Origin: an uncultured Bacteroidales bacterium
GTDB lineage: Bacteria; Bacteroidota; Bacteroidia; Bacteroidales; UBA932
NCBI GenBank assembly: GCA_946187865.1
Contig: CAMHST010000013.1
Coordinates: 1 to 47,049, forward strand
Reading direction: 5' to 3'
DNA: 47,049 nucleotides
Program-made: the position numbers and the translations under genes
Notes under the pieces: model-generated
The model's input: only the letters and a program-made list of their open reading frames with translations
Databases searched by the model: none
Told to the model about the DNA's origin: nothing
Part shown: in pieces, positions 24,387-32,863 of the stretch
Layout of the letters: every line of letters starts with the position of its first letter
How positions within the stretch are numbered: the first letter of the stretch is position 1

Positions 24387-26900
24387 ATGAAACGCGCCCT
24401 TGCCTCTGTCTGCGCCCTGTTTTGGGCCCTTGCCCTGACGGCCCTGCCGGCCCGCCGGGGAGGGGTTCAGTACATCCAGCCGGACGGGTCCCGCCTGGAA
24501 ATCTTCCTGCACGGAGACGAATGGGGACATTGGGTGACAGACCGCGAGGGAAGGCTGCTGGATGTAGATGCGGACGGCTTCTATCGGCTGTCCGCCCGTT
24601 CGCTGTCCCAGGTTAGGCGGGAGGTCGCCCGTCAGGGCCGCCTTCTGCGCAGGCAGCGGGATCTGAAGCTTCGTGCTTCCAGCGTGGATGGAGACAAGCG
24701 CACGGTGGGGTCGCACCGGGTTCCTGTGGTCCTGGTGGAATTCCAGGACAAGGAGTTTTCTGTGGCGGCGCCCCGGACCGCATTCCTGAACATGCTCGGT
24801 CAGAAGGGGTATGACATGGGTGGTGCCACCGGGTCGGTCTGGGATTTTTTCAACGACAACTCCCACGGCCTGTACAATCCCATTTTCGAGGTCTTCGGCC
24901 CTGTGAAGCTGTCCAAGAACATGGCGGCATACGGGAAAAACAATGCCGACACAGGCCGGGATCAGTTCCCCGGGCCGGAACTGGCGTTGGTAGAGGCCTG
25001 CACCAAGCTGGATTCGGAGATGGATTTTTCCCTTTACGATGAGAACCTGGACGGGGAAGTGGATATGATCCTGTTCTATTTCGCCGGCTACGATGAAGCG
25101 GAAGGAGGACCCTCAGATGCCATCTGGTCCCATCAGTGGCACGTGCAGTCCTCGCCGGACCAGAAAGCCCGGAATACCGTCCTGGATGGCGTCAGGCTGG
25201 GTTCCTATTTCTGCACCTCGGAGCTGAGCGGCTCAAGCGGCACTGTCATGGGAGGGATCGGCAGCACCGTGCACGAATTCAGCCACCATCTGGGGCTGCC
25301 GGATTTCTACGACACCGACGAGCAGGAAAACGGCTACGCCTCCGGCCTGTATTACTTCTCCACCATGAGTAACGGCCTGTACAACAACGAGGGCCGCACT
25401 CCGCCTTATTTCAATACGGAAGAGCTCCGGATGTTGGACTGGCTGGAGGAAGACGCGGTGAAAGACCTTCCGGACGGGGAGGTGAGCCTTCCCGGGATAT
25501 GGAATCGGGAGGCCTTCCGGATTCCCACATCGACGGAAGGGGAGTATTTCCTTGTGGAATACCGTGACGGGACAGGCTGGGATGCGCCGCTTCCCAGGGG
25601 CCTGGCCATCTATCATGCAGACCACTCGGAAAGGATTGTCCTGGGGGACTACACCGCCCGTTATCTGTGGGATGGCTGGCGGGGCACCAATTTGGTCAAT
25701 GCCGTGGGTGAGCATCCCTGTTTCTACATTATCCCTTCGTCGGCCCCCGCCTCGCTGGATTACGGCGGCGGTGCAGGCGGCGTACTGTTCCCGGGCACGT
25801 CCAAGGTTTCTTCCTTCCAGCCCATCGACTGGGAAAACGTCCTCACCTCCCAGCAGCTTACGGCCATCCGTCTGGACGGAGACCGCGTACACTTTACCGT
25901 GCGCTCCGATGAAGGAAAGAACATCAACGGCCTGGTGGTGGATACCTCCGGAAATCCCCTGAAGGGGGCCGAGGTTTCTGTGGAACCAATTGGTTTGCAT
26001 ACTGTTACGGATGAGAAGGGATACTTTTTCCTGAGCCTTCTGGATGTGGATGCGCCCGCGGAAGTGGAGGTGACGGTGCGCTTGCAAGGCTATGTGGCCC
26101 GGACCCTGCCGCTGGTGCTGCAGGATTCGGGAAACAACCTTTTCATCATGATCCGGAAAGAGGGGGAGGCGGATGTCTCCACCCTGGACAAATCCAACGC
26201 GTCGGCCCAGCTCATGTCGTATTCGGCCAGCGGAAGAAGCCTGATGGGGGCGGTGCGTTTCACCGCGGAGGAGCTTTCCCCGTATGTGGGAGAGCGGCTG
26301 ACCACGGTTACCTTCTATCCCGTTGTGTATAGTGCGGAGCAGATTCTGGTGCTGGTGGAAAGGGGAGGAGAACGAATCTTGGAATATCCGGTTCCCAATC
26401 CCGTCTATGCAGGGTGGAATACAGTGGATATCAGTGCGTTCGATCTACGTGTCCCCGAAGGGGAAGACCTGTATATAGGTTACGCCGTGCGGGGAGGGGA
26501 CTATGATCATCCGCTTTCCTGCCGATATGCCCGGCGGGAGCCCACGGACAGTTATTATGCCGTTTACAGCCCTTCTCCAACGTCCTGGAGGCCCATGGCC
26601 CAGTACGACCTTGCCTTGGCGGTGACCGTCAGTGAAGTCCTGGTTCCCACAAGCCTGGCCGATATCGGCTATAACAGCATCGATCCCGGGCCGGGCATCT
26701 ACAAGGCCGGCAACCGGCTGGACCTTCGTCTTCGGGAAGCGTTTTCCCGGAAGCCGGCCTCTGTGAGCTGGTTTTATGACGGGGACGCCGTTACGGGAAC
26801 CTCCGTTACCCTTGCGGCAGGTGTCCATACCGTAGAAGCCCGTCTGGAGTACGAAAACGGGAGCACAGAGGTGCTGGAGATGGAAATCGAGGTGAAGTAA
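24387..26900 (+). CDS. Secreted M6-family metalloprotease with carboxypeptidase-regulatory-like domain
   Basis: The 837-residue protein has a signal peptide ending near LPAR (about 22). A propeptide-like region (about 30-105) precedes the catalytic domain. The zinc motif HEFSHHLGLPD has H296, E297, H300 and D306 of HExxHxxGxxD, as in immune inhibitor A proteases. From about 512 (INGLVVDTSGNPLKGAEVSV) a carboxypeptidase-regulatory-like beta domain follows. A beta-sandwich (about 595-750) and a short Ig-like end (about 765-837) complete it. I see no C-terminal sorting domain. It is paired with the BACON lipoprotein one base upstream and probably degrades extracellular protein. Confidence 0.9.
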   Translation: MKRALASVCALFWALALTALPARRGGVQYIQPDGSRLEIFLHGDEWGHWVTDREGRLLDVDADGFYRLSARSLSQVRREVARQGRLLRRQRDLKLRASSVDGDKRTVGSHRVPVVLVEFQDKEFSVAAPRTAFLNMLGQKGYDMGGATGSVWDFFNDNSHGLYNPIFEVFGPVKLSKNMAAYGKNNADTGRDQFPGPELALVEACTKLDSEMDFSLYDENLDGEVDMILFYFAGYDEAEGGPSDAIWSHQWHVQSSPDQKARNTVLDGVRLGSYFCTSELSGSSGTVMGGIGSTVHEFSHHLGLPDFYDTDEQENGYASGLYYFSTMSNGLYNNEGRTPPYFNTEELRMLDWLEEDAVKDLPDGEVSLPGIWNREAFRIPTSTEGEYFLVEYRDGTGWDAPLPRGLAIYHADHSERIVLGDYTARYLWDGWRGTNLVNAVGEHPCFYIIPSSAPASLDYGGGAGGVLFPGTSKVSSFQPIDWENVLTSQQLTAIRLDGDRVHFTVRSDEGKNINGLVVDTSGNPLKGAEVSVEPIGLHTVTDEKGYFFLSLLDVDAPAEVEVTVRLQGYVARTLPLVLQDSGNNLFIMIRKEGEADVSTLDKSNASAQLMSYSASGRSLMGAVRFTAEELSPYVGERLTTVTFYPVVYSAEQILVLVERGGERILEYPVPNPVYAGWNTVDISAFDLRVPEGEDLYIGYAVRGGDYDHPLSCRYARREPTDSYYAVYSPSPTSWRPMAQYDLALAVTVSEVLVPTSLADIGYNSIDPGPGIYKAGNRLDLRLREAFSRKPASVSWFYDGDAVTGTSVTLAAGVHTVEARLEYENGSTEVLEMEIEVK

Positions 26901-26903
26901 ACG

Positions 26904-28304
26904 TTATTTTCTCTCCAGGGCCACCACGTTTTCCACGTGCATGGTGTGGGGGAACATGTCCACCGGCTGAATGGCCGTAATCTTGTATTTTTCGCACAAA
27001 ATGGCCAGGTCACGGGCCTGGGAGGCCGGGTTGCAGCTGACATAGACCATCCGGGCGGGTTCCGCGTCCAGGATGACTCGGGCCACATCCGGGTGGATGC
27101 CGGCGCGGGGCGGGTCCAGGATAATCACATCCGGCTGGCCGTGCTCCTGGATAAACTCCTTGTTCAGGACATCTTTCATGTCTCCGGCAAAGAATTCGCA
27201 ATTGCCTATGCCATTGGCAAGGGCATTGGCTTGAGCATCGGCAATGGACTCCGGAACATATTCGATACCAATGACTTTACTGGCATTTTTGCTCACGAAC
27301 TGGGCAATGGTTCCGGTACCGGTATAAAGGTCATAAACCACTTCGTTGCCGCTGAGGGCGGCGAATTCCCGCGCTACGCTGTACAGCCGGTAAGCCTGGC
27401 GGGAATTGGTCTGGTAGAAGGACTTGGGGCCGATCTTGAAGCGCAGGCCTTCCATTTCCTCGTAGATGGCTTCTTCCCCTTTGTACAGGACAGGGGAGAG
27501 GTCCCCGATGGAGTCGTTCAGTTTTTCGTTGATGACGTAATAGAGGCTGGTAATCTGGGGAAATGCCGCTGCAACGGCGTCCAGAAGGGATTCCCGGGCA
27601 GCTCTGTCTTCGCGGGCGAAGCAGAGGATGAGCATGACGCTGCCTTTTTCCGTCGTGCGGATGAACATGTTCCGGAAGAAACCGTGGTTTTCCCGGATGT
27701 TGTAGAATTCCAGGCCGTTATTAAGGCAGAACTGCTTGATAAACAAGCGAATATCATTAGAAGGATTGGCCTGGAGCCAGCATTTTTTGATGTCCAGGAC
27801 CTTGTCGAAGAATTTTCCCACGTGAAAGCCCAGGCCTTCCCAGTCTGTCACCTGTTCCGGATTCTCTCCGGCCAGCAGCCAGCGTTTGCTGGATGCGCTG
27901 AATTCCAATTTGTTACGATAAAACTGGGTTTTTTCGGAGGGGAGTGTGGGCCTGATTTCCGGCACTTCCAGATGGCCGATCCGCACCAGCTGGTCTTCTA
28001 CCTGCCGGCGTTTGGCTTCCAGCTGCATCGCGTACGGCAGCGGCTGCCAGCGGCATCCGCCGCAGACGCCGAAATGCTCGCAGAATGGCTCCAGGCGGTG
28101 TTCAGAGGGCTTGACAATGCGTTTGATGAAGCCTTCCATGTAGTTTTTCTTTTTCTTGTACACCTGGATATCGACGATGTCTCCGGGGACGGCGAAATCT
28201 ACGAAGACAACCATTCCGTCTACGTGGGCAAGCGCTTTGCCTTCGGCGGCAACGGATTCGATGGTCACGTTTTCCAGTAGCAGGTCTATTCTTTTTCTTG
28301 ACAT
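26904..28304 (-). CDS. rlmD: 23S rRNA (uracil-5-)-methyltransferase RlmD-like
   Basis: The 466-residue protein starts with a TRAM RNA-binding domain (about 8-63). The 4Fe-4S cysteines C75, C81, C84 (CEHFGVCGGC) and C175 (IKKCWLQ) are in place. The SAM-binding DLYTGTGTIA and the catalytic block VSCNPASQARDL close the methyltransferase domain. RlmD methylates U1939 of 23S rRNA in E. coli; Bacteroidota members of this family may instead be RlmCD-like, so the exact target is inferred. It is monocistronic and convergent with the protease gene, three bases apart. Confidence 0.92.
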   Translation of the reverse strand: MSRKRIDLLLENVTIESVAAEGKALAHVDGMVVFVDFAVPGDIVDIQVYKKKKNYMEGFIKRIVKPSEHRLEPFCEHFGVCGGCRWQPLPYAMQLEAKRRQVEDQLVRIGHLEVPEIRPTLPSEKTQFYRNKLEFSASSKRWLLAGENPEQVTDWEGLGFHVGKFFDKVLDIKKCWLQANPSNDIRLFIKQFCLNNGLEFYNIRENHGFFRNMFIRTTEKGSVMLILCFAREDRAARESLLDAVAAAFPQITSLYYVINEKLNDSIGDLSPVLYKGEEAIYEEMEGLRFKIGPKSFYQTNSRQAYRLYSVAREFAALSGNEVVYDLYTGTGTIAQFVSKNASKVIGIEYVPESIADAQANALANGIGNCEFFAGDMKDVLNKEFIQEHGQPDVIILDPPRAGIHPDVARVILDAEPARMVYVSCNPASQARDLAILCEKYKITAIQPVDMFPHTMHVENVVALERK

Positions 28305-28332
28305 AAAATCGTTCTTGTGCGTTCGGCGGCTG

Positions 28333-28340
28333 CAAAGTTA
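28333..28340 (-). promoter_or_regulatory. -7 element of rlmD
   Basis: Reads TAACTTTG on the minus strand, 28 bases before the ATG. No TTG is seen at the -33 distance. Confidence 0.55.
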
Positions 28341-28468
28341 CGATAATTTTCGTTTTCCGTCCATACTTCGTGGCAGGGAAGCATAATCACATCTATAAGT
28401 TAACATAATATAAATTGTGTAACAATTGATATATTCGGCAAAAAAAGGGAAAAACAGCTTCCATGTCA

Positions 28469-28497
28469 TTGATAATAAAAAGAAATGCTTATATTTG
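28469..28497 (+). promoter_or_regulatory. Promoter of the outer-membrane protein/lipoprotein pair
   Basis: -33 TTG at 28469-28471, an 18-base spacer and -7 TATATTTG at 28490-28497. It is followed by an AU-rich leader of about 55 bases, a layout seen for well-expressed Bacteroidota genes. The rest of the 254-base gap is AT-rich and holds no gene. Confidence 0.65.
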
Positions 28498-28558
28498 CAA
28501 AGATAGTGGAATTTTGGCCTTGGTTATTCATATATTTTATAATCTAATTTAGAAAACG

Positions 28559-29389
28559 ATGAAAAAATTATTTGCCGTTCTATTTGTCGCCACGGTTATC
28601 GCCATGCCGCAGGCGTTCTCTCAGGACAAGCAGGTATTCAACCACATGTCCCTTGGTGTCAACGTGGACTTTCTCAATGGCATCGGCGTAGACCTTGCCA
28701 TGCCCATCGGCCGCAATATCCAGTTCCGCGCCGGGTACAGCACCCTGGACCCCATTCTGGGATCCGTTGTCATAGAGGGCAACAAGCTCGGTGCCATCAA
28801 TGCGGATTTCCCGGTGGGTTACCAAAGCGGGTCCATGGATATCGACAAACTGAACCTGCAGGGCGCTGCCAAGTACTCCCATGCAGAGCTCCTGTTCGAC
28901 ATTTTCCCTTCCAAGACGGCCTCTTTCCACTTTACCGTCGGTGCCTGGTTCGCGATGAGCCCGCTGCTCCACGCAGAAGGTAAAGCCCTGAATTCCAGCG
29001 GTGGAAACGGCATTCCCCAGTCGGACTGGGCCAACACGTCCTTCTTCGAAATCACCACCAACAACCAGGGTGCCGTCATCGCAGACCTTCAGTTCGGTCT
29101 GAATACCGTGAAGCCGTACGTGGGTCTGGGCTTCGGCCGTCCCGTTTCCCTGGAGCGCCGCGTGGGCTTCAATTTTGACCTGGGCCTGCTTGTGACCGGC
29201 GGTCTGCACCTGTATTCCTACGACTTCTCCGGAAGCAGCCCCAAGCGAATCGAACTCAACTCCGACTGGATCAACAAGTACGAGGACATCCGCGACAACA
29301 TGGGCAGCTATACCCAGTATCTGGATCTTGTCAACGCCTTCCCGGTATGGCCGGCCATGCGGTTCAGCCTGTTCATCCGTCTGTTCTAA
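28559..29389 (+). CDS. Outer-membrane beta-barrel-like protein of unknown function
   Basis: The 276-residue protein has a signal peptide (AMPQAFSQ, cleaved near residue 21). Alternating amphipathic strands follow, starting with NHMSLGVNVDFLNGIGVDLAMPIGRNIQ in shorter blocks, and the chain ends in FSLFIRLF with a terminal Phe, as in outer-membrane barrels. I do not recognise a named family. It heads a two-gene unit with the lipoprotein 32 bases downstream, which ends in a strong terminator. Confidence 0.75.
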   Translation: MKKLFAVLFVATVIAMPQAFSQDKQVFNHMSLGVNVDFLNGIGVDLAMPIGRNIQFRAGYSTLDPILGSVVIEGNKLGAINADFPVGYQSGSMDIDKLNLQGAAKYSHAELLFDIFPSKTASFHFTVGAWFAMSPLLHAEGKALNSSGGNGIPQSDWANTSFFEITTNNQGAVIADLQFGLNTVKPYVGLGFGRPVSLERRVGFNFDLGLLVTGGLHLYSYDFSGSSPKRIELNSDWINKYEDIRDNMGSYTQYLDLVNAFPVWPAMRFSLFIRLF

Positions 29390-29421
29390 TTGTATAACCA
29401 TTTAAATACTAATATTTTACT

Positions 29422-30321
29422 ATGAAAAAGACGCTGTTTTTGACTGCCCTTGCAGGCTTTGCCGCCCTTCTGTGCCTGTCTTGCAACAAACCGGACAACG
29501 GCGGCGGCGAAACGGGAAAAGACGTGGTGTTCGAGGAACCCGCCTATCTGGATCAGGCTGCGGTGGTCACCTTCCCTTCCACCGGTACTTCCCTGAACGT
29601 AGACAAACAGAAACTGGTGAAACCGGAAAAACTCCTCCTCATGGAGTCCGGTCACTATGTATTCATGGGCAAGTTGGTGGGCTCCGCCTCCTATGCTCCT
29701 ACCAAGGCTGGGGACGACATCTTCATCCGCTCCGGCAAATATACCCTCTCCAATAAGTCATATAGGCTGGACGGCTTCGGCACGGCGGAGATTTCGGGCG
29801 ATAAGATTATCATCGACATGGGAGGCAATCCGGTCTCTTACGATGTGAACGTCAACCATCCCTCGGCACCTTCCACCGGCGTGGAGAGCAACTTGGTACG
29901 CGGCTGGAAACCTTCCGGCAAGGTGAAAATCTCCATCCCCAGCAAGGGTTTCAGCACCGACATCGAGCCTTCCCTGGATGCCGTGGCCGGTTTTCTGCAT
30001 GATCATGGCGTTTCCATCAACAAGGAAGACTATGCAGGCTATCAGGTTGCCTTCATCTCCCTGAGCCTGGCCGACAATACCTTCACCCTGGGATTCACCA
30101 ACAAGGGAGCCTATGTGGGCACCTGGAAGTGGGCCGACAAAAATGCCGGCAAGTTCACTTACAGCTTCCAGCAGTATGGCAGCGAGCTGATCAACGGATC
30201 GGCCGCCGGAACGGTGAAGTTCTACAAGGAAGGCAGCTCCAACAAGTGTGATTTCGTGATGGAAATCAGCGCCAAGGGCGTCAGCGCCAACCTGGAGTTC
30301 GCTCTGGTAGAGATGAAATAA
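29422..30321 (+). CDS. Lipoprotein of unknown function
   Basis: The 299-residue protein has a lipobox (CLSC, C21) followed by an Asn/Gly/Glu linker of the kind that directs surface export in Bacteroidota. The mature part is beta-rich. Its C-terminal half (about 190-299) resembles DUF4923-type lipid-binding-like folds only loosely, so I give no function. It is co-transcribed with the barrel-like protein upstream and probably works with it at the outer membrane. Confidence 0.75.
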   Translation: MKKTLFLTALAGFAALLCLSCNKPDNGGGETGKDVVFEEPAYLDQAAVVTFPSTGTSLNVDKQKLVKPEKLLLMESGHYVFMGKLVGSASYAPTKAGDDIFIRSGKYTLSNKSYRLDGFGTAEISGDKIIIDMGGNPVSYDVNVNHPSAPSTGVESNLVRGWKPSGKVKISIPSKGFSTDIEPSLDAVAGFLHDHGVSINKEDYAGYQVAFISLSLADNTFTLGFTNKGAYVGTWKWADKNAGKFTYSFQQYGSELINGSAAGTVKFYKEGSSNKCDFVMEISAKGVSANLEFALVEMK

Positions 30322-30341
30322 GGCCCTCTCCCCTACACTGG

Positions 30342-30374
30342 ACCGGCTCTGGAAACAGGGCCGGTTTTTGTTTT
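30342..30374 (+). terminator. Rho-independent terminator
   Basis: ACCGGCTCTG, a GAAA tetraloop and CAGGGCCGGT form a 10-bp stem with one G-U pair (30342-30365), followed by TTTTGTTTT. It lies 20 bases after the lipoprotein stop. Its T-run overlaps the -33 element of the next promoter. Confidence 0.9.
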
Positions 30375-30402
30375 GTATTCAAACAAAAAAAACGTACATT
30401 TG
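30372..30402 (+). promoter_or_regulatory. Promoter of the GNAT-like/rarA operon
   Basis: -33 TTTG at 30372-30375, a 19-base spacer and -7 TACATTTG at 30395-30402, leaving a leader of about 22 bases before the ATG at 30431. Confidence 0.7.
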
Positions 30403-30430
30403 TGATGTGCATTAAACCAAAACCTAACTC

Positions 30431-31561
30431 ATGTCAGTAATTGTAAAGACAGTACAGTCGCGCTCAGACCTCCGTGCCTTTGTCAAATTCCCTCTTGCGC
30501 TCTATAAAGGATGCCCTTATTATGTCCCGGGCCTTTACTCCGACGAAATGGCTTCGCTGGACCCGGAAAAGAATCCCATGGTCAAATACAGCAAGTTGGA
30601 GCGTTTCCTGGCGTACAAAGACGGGAAACTCGTCGGGCGCGTTGCGGCCATCATCAACGAGATTGCCAACAGGGACTGGAACCATGCAGAGGTCCGTTTC
30701 GGCTGGATAGACTTTATCGATGACAAGGAGGTTTCCAAGGCCCTGATAGACGCAGTGGTGGAGTTCGGCAAAAAGAACGGGATGACCACGGTGACAGGTC
30801 CCCTGGGCTTTACGGATTTTGACAACGAGGGCTGCGTGATAGAGGGCTTTGACGACATTTCCTCTTATGCCCTGCGCTTCAATTATCCCTATTATAAGGA
30901 GCATTTCGAGGCCCTGGGGTTCGGGAAGGCGAACGACTGGCTGGAATACCGGATTTACGTTCCGGATAAAGTCCCCGACAAGGTGTCCAAAGCCGCCGCC
31001 CTGATCCAGGAGCGCTATGGCCTGCACATCCGGAAAGTGACCAAGAAAGAGCTCCTGAAAGAAGGCTATGGCCGGAAAATGTTCGACCTTGTGAACCGGA
31101 CCTACTGCCATCTATTTGACTTTACCGTGCTTCCCACGGAAGTGATGGACCATTATATCAAAACGTTCCTGGGGCTGCTGGATTTGACATACGTCACCGT
31201 AGTGGAAGACGCCGACAGCAAACTGATTGCTCTGGCCGTGACCATGCCTTCCATTGCGCGGGCCGTGCAGAAAGGAGGAGGCTACATGTTCCCTTTGGGC
31301 TGGTGGCATCTGGTGAAATCCATGTACATCAAGCACGAAGAGGCCCTGGAACTGATGCTTATCGCCGTAGATCCGGAATACCGGAACCGGGGCGTGCATG
31401 CCATCCTGTTTAACGAAATCATTCCCAACCTGATCAAGGGCGGGTTCAAATACGGCGAGTCCAACGCGGAGATGGAAACCAATAACAGCATCCAGAACGT
31501 TTGGAACCTGTACGAGAAAGAGTTCAAGCGCCGTCGGCGCGTGTTTTCAAAAGAGATATAG
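30431..31561 (+). CDS. GNAT-like N-acyltransferase-fold protein
   Basis: The 376-residue protein has no signal peptide. The C-terminal part has a GNAT motif A, LMLIAVDPEYRNRGVHAILF (about 298-317), and then a typical ANAEMETNNSI-like block near the end. The N-terminal half (about 1-190) also looks like a degenerate acyltransferase fold (FLAYKDGKLVGRVAAIIN), so it may be a double-GNAT protein similar to E. coli YghO. The substrate is unknown. The stop directly abuts the rarA start. Confidence 0.7.
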   Translation: MSVIVKTVQSRSDLRAFVKFPLALYKGCPYYVPGLYSDEMASLDPEKNPMVKYSKLERFLAYKDGKLVGRVAAIINEIANRDWNHAEVRFGWIDFIDDKEVSKALIDAVVEFGKKNGMTTVTGPLGFTDFDNEGCVIEGFDDISSYALRFNYPYYKEHFEALGFGKANDWLEYRIYVPDKVPDKVSKAAALIQERYGLHIRKVTKKELLKEGYGRKMFDLVNRTYCHLFDFTVLPTEVMDHYIKTFLGLLDLTYVTVVEDADSKLIALAVTMPSIARAVQKGGGYMFPLGWWHLVKSMYIKHEEALELMLIAVDPEYRNRGVHAILFNEIIPNLIKGGFKYGESNAEMETNNSIQNVWNLYEKEFKRRRRVFSKEI

Positions 31562-32863
31562 ATGAGTGCCGGTTCTGTCATGCTCCCTCCCCTTCCCGAA
31601 CGGATGCGTCCAGACAGCCTGGATGCGTATGTGGGGCAGCGCCATCTGGTGGGCGAAGGTTGCGTGCTGCGGAAAATGATCGAGAGCGGGAACCTCAGTT
31701 CCTTTATCCTCTGGGGGCCTCCCGGTGTGGGAAAAACCACGCTGGCACATATCATCGCCCAAACCCTGGACCGGGATTTCTTTACTTTGTCGGCCGTGAC
31801 GGCCGGGGTCAAGGAGGTCCGGGAGGTCTTCGAGAAGGCCCGGGGCAACTCCTTGTTCAACCAGAAAGGGGCGCCCATCCTGTTCATCGACGAAATCCAC
31901 CGTTTCAACAAGGCCCAGCAGGATGCCCTCCTGGGGGCCGTGGAGAATGGCACCATCGTCCTGATCGGCGCCACTACGGAAAACCCCTCCTTCGAGGTAA
32001 TCACTCCCCTGCTGTCCCGCTGTCAGGTATTCGTGCTCAAATCCCTTGAGAAGGCGGACCTGCAGCAGCTGCTGGACCGTGCCCTCCGGGAAGATGTCCT
32101 CCTGAAGGAGAAGGATATCCGCGTGGAAGAAACCGAAGCCCTGATGCGCCTGAGTGGCGGGGATGCGCGGAAACTGCTGAACGTGCTGGAGATCGTGGTG
32201 GATGCCCAGGCCGGCAAATCCCCTGTCGTCATCAACAATGCCCTTGTTACGGAATCGGTCCAGGAAAACATGGCCATCTACGACAAGGACGGCGAGATGC
32301 ACTACGATATCATATCGGCCTTTATCAAGAGCATCCGGGGGTCGGACCCCAATGCGGCCATTTATTGGCTGGCCAGGATGATCGATGGCGGGGAAGACCC
32401 GCTTTTCATCGCCCGGCGTCTGTGCCTGAGTGCATCGGAAGATGTGGGTCTGGCCAATCCCAATGCCCTATTGCTGGCCAATGCCTGCTTCGAGGTCGTT
32501 TCCAAGATCGGGATGCCGGAAGGCCGGATTCCCCTGGCGGAAACAACGGTGTACCTGGCTTCATCGCCCAAGAGCAACGCCTCTTACATGGCGCTGGAAA
32601 ACGCGCTGGCCAAAGTAAAGGAAACGGGCAACCTGCCGGTTCCCCTGCCCATTCGCAACGCGCCCACCAAGCTGATGGAAGAGCTGGGATACAGCGACGG
32701 CTACAAGTACGCCCACGACTATCCGGGGAACTTCGTGGACATGGAATTCCTGCCGGATGCCATTAAAGGGACTGTATTCTATACTCCCCAGGTGAACAAG
32801 CACGAAAACGCCCTTCGCGCCTATCTGGAGGCGTGCTGGCCCAAGTATTATCAGAAAGGATAG
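31562..32863 (+). CDS. rarA: Replication-associated recombination protein A (RarA/MgsA)
   Basis: The 433-residue AAA+ ATPase has Walker A GPPGVGKT (52-59), Walker B LFIDEIHRFNK (about 99-109) and sensor 1 IGATTENPSF. The C-terminal tetramerisation part includes YWLARMIDGGEDP and SNASYMALENAL, as in E. coli RarA. It acts at stalled replication forks with SSB. The gene follows the GNAT-like gene with no gap. Its 3' end overlaps tamL on the other strand by 13 bases. Confidence 0.96.
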   Translation: MSAGSVMLPPLPERMRPDSLDAYVGQRHLVGEGCVLRKMIESGNLSSFILWGPPGVGKTTLAHIIAQTLDRDFFTLSAVTAGVKEVREVFEKARGNSLFNQKGAPILFIDEIHRFNKAQQDALLGAVENGTIVLIGATTENPSFEVITPLLSRCQVFVLKSLEKADLQQLLDRALREDVLLKEKDIRVEETEALMRLSGGDARKLLNVLEIVVDAQAGKSPVVINNALVTESVQENMAIYDKDGEMHYDIISAFIKSIRGSDPNAAIYWLARMIDGGEDPLFIARRLCLSASEDVGLANPNALLLANACFEVVSKIGMPEGRIPLAETTVYLASSPKSNASYMALENALAKVKETGNLPVPLPIRNAPTKLMEELGYSDGYKYAHDYPGNFVDMEFLPDAIKGTVFYTPQVNKHENALRAYLEACWPKYYQKG

